64,000 nt of DNA from Falciphora oryzae (lineage: Eukaryota; Ascomycota; Sordariomycetes; Magnaporthales; Magnaporthaceae): contig JNVV01000025.1 in assembly GCA_000733355.1 (NCBI GenBank), forward strand, positions 410,225 to 474,224, written 5' to 3'. This document shows, in pieces, positions 51,962 through 63,100 of this stretch. Under the pieces are notes generated by a model. That model saw only the letters and a list, made by a program, of their open reading frames with translations. It had not been told where the DNA came from and searched no databases. Positions within the stretch are counted from its first letter, which is position 1, and each line of letters opens with the position of its first letter. The translations under genes and the position numbers were made by a program.

Positions 51962-52317
51962 TTAGGGCACTGTGGAGGCGCAAAGGACCAAGGGCGGAGA
52001 GGGGTTGGGGGCAGGCGAGGTGGACTGCTCTTGGGAACAACACTTTCCTCAGCGTGCCGGGACGTAGTGTGGCATCTAGCATCTTTATATATCAGAAAAT
52101 TTTCTTTTTACCAGTCTCTCCGGCGTGCTAATTAGTTCCCTCTGTAAATTATCCGAGCCCTCGGATTCCATCGTCAAATTGATAATCGCATGCGCCGCAA
52201 CAGGACGGCCAATAGAGAAACAAGCAGCCAATAAAGAGCCTCTGCGCAGTCAGACTGTCAGCTCAGTATCACCCATTAGCACCTCGCAAGACGGCAGCCA
52301 GTGCATCCGGCGATTTT
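51962..52317. other. Intergenic region
   Basis: Promoter of the secreted protein gene (TATA at 52083) and 3' flank of the MFS gene. No gene seen. Confidence 0.55.
52083..52091 (-). promoter_or_regulatory. TATA box of the secreted protein gene at 51961
   Basis: TATATAAAG on the minus strand, about 120 bases before the start codon. Confidence 0.55.
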
Positions 52318-53913
52318 TTACGATCTGACGGTCCCGAGAACCACTCCGCTCGGGTCTTTGGTAGTGTCGTCGCCCCATTTGGCCTCCCACCCGTTCTCCG
52401 CGAGGTACTTCTTCCACTCGCTGTCGTCGTCGTCCAGGCTGCGCGAGACCTCGGGGATGACGAAGAGCGCAATCAGGGCGCCAAGGACGGCGAAGCCCGA
52501 CCCGATCAGGAATGCCGCCTGGTTGCCCTGAGCGGGGTCGTCGGTGTAGGCGTTGAGGATGGCGGTGAAAACCTGGTTGGGGAAGAGGTCAATAACGAGT
52601 TGGCAAGCTGGATGAAGGAAGCGCCATCCTACCTGCGTTCCAATAGCAGCCCCTGCTTTAGACCATGCCGCCACGAGACCCATCATCTGCCCGCGGATCG
52701 AGGTGGGAAAGCACTCGGTCGACGTGATGACAACGGTACTCCCCGGGCCAACCTCACCCAGCGTCAAGAAGACGCCGTACATGACGACAAACAGCGGGAA
52801 CACGGACTGGATGGACTCAGCAGCGCCACCCAGGACGAAGCCAAGGACAGCCTGGAGGCCAAAGCCAAGCGCCATGGTCTTGCGACGCCCGATCTTGTCT
52901 GACAGATAGCCGCCCACAAATGGACCCGGAAGGTAGAAGCAGTTGATGACGACGCCCCAGCCGAGCGTCTTGACCAGGCTCTCGCCTGTGTTGAAGCGCG
53001 AGATGATGGTGGAGCTGAAGATGCCAAACGGAATGCTGATCCAGTTGTACAGGAACCACGTCGCCGAGCAGCCCAGCAGCGGGCGCCAGTAGCGGCGCAG
53101 CGCGAGCTTGTAAGGTGTCTTTTGCTTGCGCATCGCGGACCGGCGGTACGCCGTCGACACGACCATGCGGATGCGGAACCAGAAGATGACGAGCGGCGGG
53201 GCGGCGCCGAGGGCGAACGAGACGCGCCAAACGACGCCGTACTTTGACCGATCGTCCTCGCCCACGCACAGCAGCAGCAGCAATGGCACGAGCCCCGCCC
53301 ACACGTAGCCGAGGCTGGCTGACAGGTCGGCGAGCATGGCGAACATGAAGCCGCGGTGCTTGCGGTGCGCCGCGCTCTCGTCGGTGGCCTCGGCGGCGCC
53401 CGCGCCCGCGACGGGGTACTCGCCCCCCGCGCCGACTCCCGCGACGCCGCGCGCGACGATGAGCATCCAAAAGAGGCCGGTGGGGTCGTTCCCCGCGGCG
53501 CCGGCGGAGAGGGCGATTCCCACTACCAGAAGGACGGTGGTGGCGACGGCGCCCGTCTTGCGGCCGAGCTGGTCGACGACGACGCCGAACAGGAGCATGC
53601 CAACGATCATGCCGATCAGGAAGGCGTTGGACAGGCGCTGGCGGATCTCTTTGGTTAGCGAGTCCGGGTAGATCAGGGCCATAATGAGCTGCAGGTTGCC
53701 GATGACGGCGGCGTTGTAGCCGTCGGAGCCGATGGCCAGGCCCGAGAAGAGGATCATCAGCCAGACGGACAGCTTGCTGAAGTACGTCTTCTCGGGCTCG
53801 ACGGCCTCTATATCGACGACGCCAGCGTTGCCGCCATCATGTTGCTTCTTCTTGTCGAGTTCATCGTGGCCGGGCGTGTCCGCTTGGATCGATTCCGCTG
53901 CGATTGACGCCAT
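52318..53913 (-). CDS. MFS transporter, Git1-like (glycerophosphodiester/phosphate permease type)
   Basis: Exons (minus) 53913-52633 and 52572-52318 give 511 aa with 12 predicted membrane segments. The opening helix FSGLAIGSDGYNAAVIGNLQ and motif A (DQLGRKTGAVATT; SDKIGRRKTMA) match the phosphate:H+ symporter/Git1 group, which takes up glycerophosphoinositol and phosphate in yeasts. EYPVAGAGAAEATDESAAHRK is the characteristic loop after helix 4. The 60-nt intron 52573-52632 (GTAGGA...AACCAG) is a multiple of three and has no stop, so retention would insert 20 residues (531 aa). I infer splicing because GVAAAWSKAGAAIGTQ-VFTAILNAY joins smoothly. The substrate remains inference. Confidence 0.88.
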   Translation of the reverse strand: MASIAAESIQADTPGHDELDKKKQHDGGNAGVVDIEAVEPEKTYFSKLSVWLMILFSGLAIGSDGYNAAVIGNLQLIMALIYPDSLTKEIRQRLSNAFLIGMIVGMLLFGVVVDQLGRKTGAVATTVLLVVGIALSAGAAGNDPTGLFWMLIVARGVAGVGAGGEYPVAGAGAAEATDESAAHRKHRGFMFAMLADLSASLGYVWAGLVPLLLLLCVGEDDRSKYGVVWRVSFALGAAPPLVIFWFRIRMVVSTAYRRSAMRKQKTPYKLALRRYWRPLLGCSATWFLYNWISIPFGIFSSTIISRFNTGESLVKTLGWGVVINCFYLPGPFVGGYLSDKIGRRKTMALGFGLQAVLGFVLGGAAESIQSVFPLFVVMYGVFLTLGEVGPGSTVVITSTECFPTSIRGQMMGLVAAWSKAGAAIGTQVGWRFLHPACQLVIDLFPNQVFTAILNAYTDDPAQGNQAAFLIGSGFAVLGALIALFVIPEVSRSLDDDDSEWKKYLAENGWEAKWGDDTTKDPSGVVLGTVRS

Positions 53914-54642
53914 ATCGCATAGTGAGCTGGGTCTCTAGCAACCCTGAAATACAGAGCAATCAAGGTGATGGGCTCTGGCACGCCCAGAGGAGTGAGAACC
54001 GCATGGCAAGGTAGGGATGCCACCACTTTTATGAATCCCACCCGCCCAGTCGGTTGGTGCCTGGCAACTGCTGCGCGTCCAGTACTACCATCTACCACAG
54101 GTATCTCCGCTTCTCCTCCTCGGCCGGGATCCTGCTGTGAGTTGCGTCCAGCTGGTGCCGGTACGATGACCGGGAGATGCGCGGTCTCAAGACGGACCAA
54201 GATAAGGTGCAGAACCAGCCCCGCGGATTGGTGCCAGGGAGCTCCACCGCCACGCTCGGATCCAGTTGAAGCGGGGGAACGATGGGCACGAATCGGTGGG
54301 CCGACAGGGGGCGACGCCCCTGGAGCGGGGGAGAGAGGCCTGCTCCGGGTGCGTCAGACCCCCAACCATCCCCACACGCAGCAGCCGATGGTCGCCATCG
54401 GAGCCCATGCCGATAAAGATGTGACCTGACCCGACGGTCGGAGGTCAAGAAGGGCTTGGCTACCGTCATGTGCCCGGATCTTTCACCTCTTCCTCACTTG
54501 GTGGCTAGACCGTCCTCACCATTTTACTACGCTTCCAATACCTGACACTGGAGTGGAAAAAGCCACGGCCCGGTGGCTCTGATATCACGAGAAGAAGAAA
54601 GAGGGAGTAAAAGGGGACGCAGCTCAATTGGATTCATCGACG
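53914..54642. other. Divergent promoter region
   Basis: Separates the divergent Git1-like transporter and Xaa-Pro peptidase genes. No gene supported. Confidence 0.55.
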
Positions 54643-56295
54643 ATGTCCTCTGAGAAGTCGGGCCTCAACGCCCCAGGCCCTGCGCCGCCGTGCTCCAGAA
54701 GAGCCGGCCTCTCCACGTGGAAACGAGTTGGCAAGGGCGCATTCTACACCTTTCTCTGTCTATGGCTTCTCCAAGCCCTCCAATCCCTCTTCCTCATCGC
54801 CGAGCCGCCGCTTCCCTCAACACCCATCACATCCAAAACCGCCTCGCCGCCAGCACTCCTCCACAAGGTCCAGCGCTGCGCCATCCGCAACCTGCACGCC
54901 AACACCTCCTTCCTGGACGTCGATCCCATCCCCTCTAGCGAGTTCATCGAGCGGCGCGACCGCCTCGCCAAAGCCCTATCCGCGTCCGACGTCGACGCCT
55001 TCGTGCTCGAGCCGGGCTACACGTTCCAGTACTACGGCAACATCTCCCAGCCGGACTGGGAGCCGTGGGAGCCCGAGGAGCGGCCGTTCCTCATGGTCGT
55101 GCTGCCGCGCACCACGGACTCCGGCGAGGTGGTGGCCAAGACGGCCTTCCTGGCGCCGCACTTTGAGGAGGGCCGCGTCCGCATGCTGGGCATCCCGTCC
55201 GCCGAGCCCGAGCTGGACATTGTGGTCTGGGAGGAGCACTGGAACCCCTACGAGACGCTCCTGGCGTCCCACCTGATGGCCGACGTCAAAAAGAACCGCC
55301 GTCCGAAAGTGATGGTGGATGAAGAAATCCGTGACTTCATCGTGCGCGGGCTCGACGCCGCGGGCTTCGAGACGGTCGGGCTGGGCCCCGCTGTCGAGCG
55401 CGTGCGCCAGCTCAAGAGCCCGCGCGAGGTCGAGCTGCTGCGTGCCGTCAACACGGGCACCGTCGAGGCCGTGCGTGCCATGCGCCCCTGCCTGGTTCCC
55501 GGCCTGACCGAGGACGAGGTGCGGGATGTTCTGGACAACGCGCTGCTGTCGGTCGGGTTTAGTCTCTTCTTCAACATCGTGCTGTTCGAGGAGCACGGCG
55601 CGCTGCCGCACGGCGGCTTCGTCACGGGCTGGAAGAAGCTCACGCCCGAGAGCATGGTCGTCATTGATGTCGGCGCGCACTATCGAGGTTACAGCTCTGA
55701 CATCTGCCGCAGCTTCTTCATCGACCCGCGGTCCCAGACGTGGATGGAATGGGCTGTGTCGACCTGGGATAGGCTCTCGGGCGGGTCTGACCCCGTCATG
55801 GGTGCGGCGTTCGACAAGGCGGCTGCGGATCTGCACGCGGAGAAGGTGCATGTCTGGAACGTTGTCCTGGAGGCGCAGTCAGCAGCCGCCGCGGCCTTCA
55901 AGCCAAACAACACGGCTGCCAGTGTGGACATTGCCGCGCGAACCGTGATCGAGAAGGCTGGATATGGCGATGCCTTTACTCATCGCCTTGGTCATGGCAT
56001 CGGTATCAAAGGTTTGCAGTCCTCTGGTTTTATCATTTAACCCCCCTATCGCCCTTCACCTCGTTCTAGCTGACAAAACCCGACTTGCTTGCCCTCTCTA
56101 GCCCACGAATCGCCTTACCTGAACAAGTGGAACAAAGACGCCATACTTCTCCCAGGAATGACGTTCACCAACGAGCCCGGGATCTATCTGGAGAACATCT
56201 TTGGCGTGAGGCACGAAGACATCTACCTGGTGCGCGAGGATGGAGAGGCTGAGCTTTTGTCAGGCCAGAGGGCAAGGTCTCCCTATGATCCGTGA
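54643..56295 (+). CDS. Membrane-anchored Xaa-Pro peptidase (M24, creatinase/aminopeptidase P fold)
   Basis: Metallopeptidase that cleaves at X-Pro bonds. Exons 54643-56011 and 56102-56295 (90-nt GT-AG intron, phase 1) give 520 aa. A type II signal anchor (GAFYTFLCLWLLQALQSLFL, about 30-50) follows a short basic cytoplasmic tail, so the enzyme faces the lumen or outside. The creatinase N-domain precedes the pita-bread fold. All five metal ligands are present: D342 and D353 (VIDVGAHYRGYSSDICRSF), H451 (HRLGHGIGIKG), E481 (FTNEPGIYLE) and E495 (VRHEDIYLV). The start is ATG 54643; the longer frame begins with TTG. The membrane anchor separates it from the usual soluble fungal prolidases. Confidence 0.92.
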
Positions 56296-56579
56296 GAGCG
56301 AAGCCTCTAAAAGCCGTAAAAATCGCAGCCAAAATGATCATCGTTACAGGTTCACCTAGAAAGAACATCTGATGTAATAACTGTCTCGCAGAGACATTCT
56401 GTGCACGAGAAATGCTTCGAGGCAAGACGCGCAACAGGCGATTGGGCCTGTCATCCAGGCAGTATAGCAGGCCGTGACATCATTTAAGAGTGTAACTATA
56501 GATTGTAAACAGATATCTATCGCCAAACGACAGCCGATCCAATCGCAAATTTGTGCCGTGGTGATCTTGTGGGGGTGTT

Positions 56580-58389
56580 CTACGTCTGGTACCGGAATTT
56601 GGGGCTCTCATCGCCCAGCTCCTGGAGCTCATCCTCCTCCAGGCCCTCGTGCTCGGGCTTGATCTTGCCGGCGTCTCTGAGCCTGTTCTCACGCGCAAAC
56701 CATAGAGTGAGAGTGCCGTAGGTAATGCCGGCCATGCCGACCATGGCAAGCGTGGCGGCGTGGCCGCGGACGTAGCGCGGCTGATCGGTGTTGGGGCTGT
56801 ATAGTAGAAAGCACCGAGTTAGTTGCAGGGGAAATTTTTTTGGACGAACAGTGCCGCTCGATTTCATGGAGGAGAGGGCATACTAGATGAAGGGTGCCAT
56901 GATTCCAGCCGTGTTTCCTATCGTCAGCTGGAGGCCGTTGGCTGTCGTCCGCTTGCCGTACCTGGGGCTGTTATTGGGGAGCTGCAGCAGATAGTCAGCT
57001 TCGGGTTCACGCCACAAAAGAAGCACTATCCAGGTGGATGGCTTACCCAAGCTAGTGGAAGTCCGACGACAACATAGAGCCCCGTTGCGACCAAGAAGCA
57101 GCTATCAAGGGAGAGGTTGGAGGGGTTAGCCTTTTTAAAATGTCAAAGAATGCACTGGTCGGCGGGTAGGCAACTCACCCAAAGTACGACACACCAACTG
57201 GCACCGGCGAGGCAAGCACGGCGTAGCCGACACAGACTATAGCGGCGAAAACGACGCAAAAAACGCCCCGGTGCTGCGTGCGGTCCGAGAGCCAGGCCGT
57301 GGTCATGTAGCAGGCAGCGCCCAGGAAGTAGCAGGGGATGGTCAACAGCTGGACCTGCGCGTTGTCCCACGACCCGATGCCGCGGATGATGGTCGGGAGG
57401 AAGGTCGAGAAGCCGTAGAGGCAACTGCAAACAGTATTGGGGTTAGCCGTGTTGTCCCCCGTCGCACAGCGGGAGCGGCGCACTCACGTGTCAGCGCCAA
57501 ACTGGCCGATGCAGAACAGCCAGACCTTCCAGTCCTTGAACGCCTTGACCATGTCTCTTCGGCTGAACTTCTGCGCCTTCGCCGTGTAGCCGTAGTGGCG
57601 GGAGTGGCGGATCTCCATGGCCTTCTTCTCGTTCTCGGTCAGGAAGTACGCCGAATCCGAGTCGTTGGGCAGGAAAAAGTACACCAAAACACCGAGGATA
57701 ATCGTCGGGATACCTTCGATGATCATGATCCACCGCCAACCCGACATTCCGGCGATGCCGTGCATATGCCCGATGCCATAGGCCAACAGGCCCCCAAGGG
57801 CTCCGGCGATGGCAGCCGAGACGAAGAGGTAGCCGACGCGCAGGGCCAGCTCGTGCTTGGTGTAGAAGAAGGTGAGGAAGACGTTCATGCCCGGGAACAG
57901 GCCGGCCTCGAGGGCGCCCAGGAGTAGGCGGCACGCGACCAGGCCAGCGTAGTTCCGGACCAGGCCGGACAAGGTGGCGACGATGCCCCATCCCAGTGTG
58001 ATAAAGGCGATCCAGTAGCGCGGGGTGAACTTTTTGAGGACCAGGTTGGAGGGCACCTCGAAGGTGATGTAGGTCACAAAAAGGATGGACACGGCGATCT
58101 GGAACTGGTTGCCGACCAGGCCCAGGTCCGACTCGAAGTCGTACAGGCGCGCGTTGCCGATGTTGACGCGGTCCAGGAAGCTAAAGAGGTAAAGGCTCAT
58201 GACCAGCCACAGCAGGTGAACGTCGAGCTTCCGGACCAGTGCCTTTTCGTCGACGCCGAGGTCCTCGAGCGTCAGTGTCTGGGCAGAGGCCGGGCCGGGG
58301 CTCGCATCTTTCTTGTCGGCATCGGAGGCGTACTGGGACTTGGCCGGCGCCTCCACGTCGAGACGGCCCCGCTCCTCCTCGGAGCCCAT
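56580..58389 (-). CDS. MFS permease, Dal5/anion:cation symporter-like
   Basis: Five exons (minus): 58389-57488, 57424-57179, 57101-57047, 56981-56884 and 56796-56580, with introns of 63, 77, 65 and 87 nt. The frame closes exactly, giving 505 aa. Twelve membrane segments are expected. Family motifs include LYLFSFLDRVNIGNAR (helix 1), EVPSNLVLKKFTPRYWI and LGALEAGLFPGMNVFLTFFYTK. Helix 7 carries LYGFSTFLPTIIRGIGSWD, and AGIMAPFIYPNTDQPRYVRGH lies near the end. These are the standard features of the fungal Dal5 allantoate/vitamin/carboxylate permease group. The acidic C-terminal tail (GLEEDELQELGDESP) follows. ATG 58389 is the first true start; the upstream frame extension lacks an ATG. The substrate cannot be read from sequence. 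It is convergent with the Xaa-Pro peptidase gene. Confidence 0.93.
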
Positions 58390-60126
58390 TTTTTCGGGGG
58401 TCGGATCTGGGGAAACGGGGAGAGACGGGGTTGACTTGTCTTTCCGGGAGGTGCGGAATGACTGGAGTGGGAGGGTAGCTGCTCCAAAATGCGAGTTCGA
58501 CAAATCTGACCGATGGGTTCGGGGCTAGACCCTGCGCCCTCTTATCTGTCAGTCTGTCAAGATGTCCGGATGACAGGACGAACCCTCGACGAGTGTCGCA
58601 AGGGTACGAGGGTGAAAAAATTCTTCAGGGGACATTTTGTATTTTACGTGTCGAGACATAGAATCCCACGATCTCCATAAAAGCAAAAACACCCCGAGTC
58701 AACCAACCAATCTCTTATCAAAGACAAATTGATCATCGAGCCGGAGGGCGCACGAGAAGCGGACCCGCAGCCCTGGCTCGACGTCGTACGGGCTGCTTGG
58801 CGCGCGGCCGACGATACCGACGACTTTTAGGGGAGGTGGGCGCCGCGGGGCCCCACCCCGAGATAGCAGCCGAGGGTTGATCCAGGCCAGTGCCATTGGA
58901 CCTGCCGGGCAGGCACTGTTTTGGCGACGGTGAACGGTGATGTGATCGACCTTTTCCAGTGGTTCTACTTTAGCTGGGCGCCCAGGTTATCGGCAGCGGG
59001 ACCTAGCGCCGAATTGATGGTTGACAGACATGATGGCGTCGCCGAAGCTGCGTTTTCGGCCAGACACTGCCCGCCACTTGGAACCGTACATGCAGGCGAG
59101 GTGGGGTGCTGCGACGCGACGTAGCGTCCGCCCAGACAGGCGGATGCTTGCCCATCTTTCGGTTATTCCAGGTCCCTGGTGCGAGGGGATGTCGTAGGTT
59201 CCTCTTCAGAGGGTTCAGTGATCAAATACGTGTTTTCCGGTGTTTCCCACGCGAGATTTGGGCTGGACCAGGAATCGCCGTGGCGTTCGTTCCCATCAAT
59301 TATTGAGATTTCCTGGGCGGGATGCGGGGCACGCGTAACCCCGCGCGGCAAACCCTGGCTTCGTCTCGGTTTTTTTTTTTTTTTTTTCGTCCCTCCACAA
59401 CACCACCTCACCTTCGACAGAGGTGTCTTGGACCGAGACCAGAATCTCTCGAAGCGCGCCGCTGCAACCTCACCATCCATTGGCGGTCCCGCACAGCCAG
59501 CAGCATGCGCAGCTGTATGTGCCGGCCACTACACGCACACCTGAGAGGCAACTGGACGTCACGTCATGTCCCCGAGCCGCAGCAACGTTCATCCCCAAAC
59601 GTCCCGTATCATCTAGCAGGCCCGCTGTGCTGTCCGCCTGTCGACGGATTAAAAAAGCAGAGCGCGAACATTCACCAGCGACAGCACACGTGGCACTCAC
59701 TCGCTCGCTCAGCTTGCGTGCTTGGGGGCGGGGCAAAAACCACAGCCCCCAACAATGCCTCAGCCTTACCTCGGGGAGCATCCATGGTGGGGCGTCTTAC
59801 TGTTCTTGCATGCAATGGACTGGGCGAAGCTGCTCGCGACACGCATCTATTCGCTCAACGGGAACTTCTTAGCGTAGGCACATTTCTGGCCTGCCAATAA
59901 CATAACCCGTGGCGGCCTGGGATTGATTGAGGAGTGCCCTCCATGATATCCTTGAAACCCCGCTTCTTACCTCTCTCGAGATCACACTCCTTTTGAGCTG
60001 GCTCTCGCTCACCCATGCTTGCGTATCTCTAGGCATCGTCAATCTATCATCCACTATCCATCACTGGGAGCAATAAACCTAAGGCGAGCCACAACCAGCC
60101 TGTGTCTTCCACAGGACTTCACCAAA
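58390..60126. other. 1.7-kb divergent intergenic region
   Basis: Separates the permease and the NACHT-ankyrin gene. Contains an 18-T run and a CCA/ACA-rich stretch; no protein-like frame. Confidence 0.5.
59370..59387. repeat. Poly(T) run of 18
   Basis: Mononucleotide run in intergenic DNA. Confidence 0.9.
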
Positions 60127-63100
60127 ATGGATCCGCTATCGTGCGTTGCGACTGCTGTGGGTCTCTTCGGCACCTGCATGAAGATCTTCGAGAAATACAG
60201 CGCTCTCAAGGACGCAGGCGTCAGTTCCAGCTCCTCCACGAATGTGTTCAACGTCAACAAGCTACTACTAGAGCGCTGGGGCCAATCTGTCGGCATCAAC
60301 GGGGAGGCTCTAATGCCGAAGCATCATGAATCTCTCGATGACCCCATCGTCATTCGTGAAGTCATCGAGATCCTATCGGGGATCGAAATTTTGTGCGCCA
60401 AACTTGACAAATCACTCAAGTCTACTTCCCGGGATCGCGAGGAGCCCGGGCCATTCCGTGGAGCGCCGACTGGCAATGCCGTCGCCGGAGGTCCTCGCGC
60501 GAAATCTCGCCCAGAAAAAGATGGCCCGTCCATGCTTGCCAAACTCGACTGGGTTGTTCGGAGCCAAGCTCCTTCCAAGGAAAACCTCGAGTATCTCCGT
60601 AATATGCTTGCCGATCTTTTCAAGCTGGTGCCTGCGCCCGATGCTCAACTTGAGAAGCTGCTCGTAGAGTGGCACTCTCGGATGGATGGTTTGTGATTAT
60701 TTACTTTTTACCTTGTCTTTCTTCCTTCTTTTGCCCCCTTTTCCCCATCTGCTCCGACAAGACCACATCTCTAATCTGACTTTCGCAGCCGAGGTTAATA
60801 ACGAGGTCAAAAAATGGCTCACGGCGCCGTGGAACACCGATGTCTTCAACCGTTCATGCAAGAGCAGGCTTCCCAACACCTGCGAGTGGATCCTCGAGCG
60901 CGACTTCTTTTTCAACTGGCTGTCTGAAGATTTCCTTGATGCAAAGCCTAAGGTCCTTTGGATAAACGGCCCAGCAGGCTACGGCAAGACGGTTCTTTGC
61001 GCCAAGTTAGTCGAGTTTGTTTCCGGCCATTTCGACTCCAACCATGTTGCCCACTACTTTGTTTCCGCAGAGTCTGGCGCCGAGGATGCACCTTTCACTG
61101 TTATCAAGTCCTGGTTGTTTCAGCTAGTTTCCCAGAGCTCTGCGGCTCTTGACGTTGCCCGTGAGCTCTGGGATCCGAGCGCGGCACCCACCGCCAGCCA
61201 GGATGATGCCGTGCGAGTCCTGAACAGTGTTCTCCGGGGCCTTGACGGTTGCACACTCATTGCCGATGGTCTTGACGAGTGCGCGTGGGCCCAGGACTCT
61301 CGTGCAGGCGACCGAGATAGGAATTCAGCCATGGGGTTCTTTGGTTCCATCGCTGAGGTCGTGGCCCAGACGAAAACCCGAGTCCTGCTTGTCAGCCGCA
61401 GAGAAGAAGCTCATCTCAAACCTGCATTCGCCACCCAACTGGCAAATAGTAAGGACATTTCGACTGCTGAGCACTCCGTTGTACCCGACGATACTCACAC
61501 GGATGCCAAAGTCTTCTCTCAACAAATTGCACGCAAAAAGTTGGCAAAGAGAAGTGAGGAGCAGCAGGCCGAGCTTGCTTATAAAATGCTCGCCAAGTCG
61601 GATGGCATGTTTCTTTGGATGAAAATGCTCGAAGGCGATCTCTCGAAAGCCAACAACACAAAAAAGGTCTTCCGGGCGGTCGAACAAGCGCCAAGTGGCA
61701 TCGAGCACCTTTACATCCGAAACTGGGAAGGGATAGCCAACAATCCCGACAGCGTCGCGAGGGCCAAAGCTTTCACAATCCTGCGATGGGCCGCGTTTAG
61801 TGCTCGCCCACTCACCGTCCTCGAGCTTATAGAGGCGTTGACTATCCCGGAAGAGGACGGTGCCGGCGATCTTGACGATGACGAGCTGCCAGACGAAATG
61901 GACGATATAACCGAGGACTACGTACAAACCACTATCGTGGACCTGTGCGGCTCATTGGTTGAGCTGCGGCAGCAGAAACAGGAGAAATCTGGTTCTGACG
62001 AAGACTCTGCCTCCGATGAGCCCCCTGAGTCTGGGAGGCTTCCACCGGCCGCCCGGAAGACAGTCCACATTGTGCACTTTTCTGTTCGGGAATTCCTTCT
62101 TGCCCGCTTACCCTTTAACGCAGGGCTTTGTCCAGTCGACGAGAGGCTAGTCAACAGCGACATCGGGCATGCGCGCCACCTCACCGTCTTATGCCTCCGG
62201 TATCTCGGCATGCGACGTGCATTAGAAGAACAACTCGTGTTGGGAGACGAGAAGCATCGGCGGAGATTTCTTCCCTTCGCCCTCGAGTCGTTCAAATCCC
62301 TCTGCAATCGGTCGGAAGATGTCTCAGCCACTCCCATAATCGCTGGAATGATCAATGAGCTGATAGACCCACGCCATGACACATGGAGATTACTCCAAAG
62401 ACATATCGACTTGTGGGGCTGGAACGACCAGTCTCATGATCAGCATTGCCGCCCCCTTTTCCTAGCCTGCTGGCTTGGCTTCGAGCCGCTTAGATACCTG
62501 CTGTCCGAAGTGAAGATTCCGGCCACCACGGCAGACGAAATCGGCCAAACAGCGCTGCACCAGATTTTCTTCAGAGACAGAGGCTCAGAAGCTACCGTGA
62601 AGCTTCTGATCGAACACGGGGCCGACGTCAATGCTCTCAGAGGGGGTGACACCACGCCGCTGATGGATGCGGCAAACTCGGGTGGGCGACCGGCAATTAG
62701 GACTCTGTTGGAACACGGAGTCAAGCACATCCCTGACTGCAAGGGATTCACACCCTTGCATCGCGCTGCTCAGAGGGGCAATATGGAGCTTGTTCAGCTT
62801 CTTCTCGACTACGGAGCCGATTTGAACGCGACAAGCAAGTATCAGACCACACCTCTTCACTATGCGAGCTGTGAAGATGGCGAAGACAGTGGAGGTGTTG
62901 CCGCTTATCTGTTGGATCGAGGAGCCGAGGCCGAGATAAGAGACAACATGGGACAAACTCCTCTGACGTACGCAATCTTGTGCGGCAACAAGATCTGGAG
63001 GCGACTCTTTGACATGGCGAGCGTGGGTGGGTTCGATATGAACACCACCTTCACACACAGCTGTACTCTACTTCACTTTGTTGCTACTTGCAAAGAAGCT

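Noticed and set aside
54976..55851. 291-codon minus-strand open frame
   Set aside because: Antisense to the Xaa-Pro peptidase catalytic domain, whose motifs are unmistakable on the plus strand.
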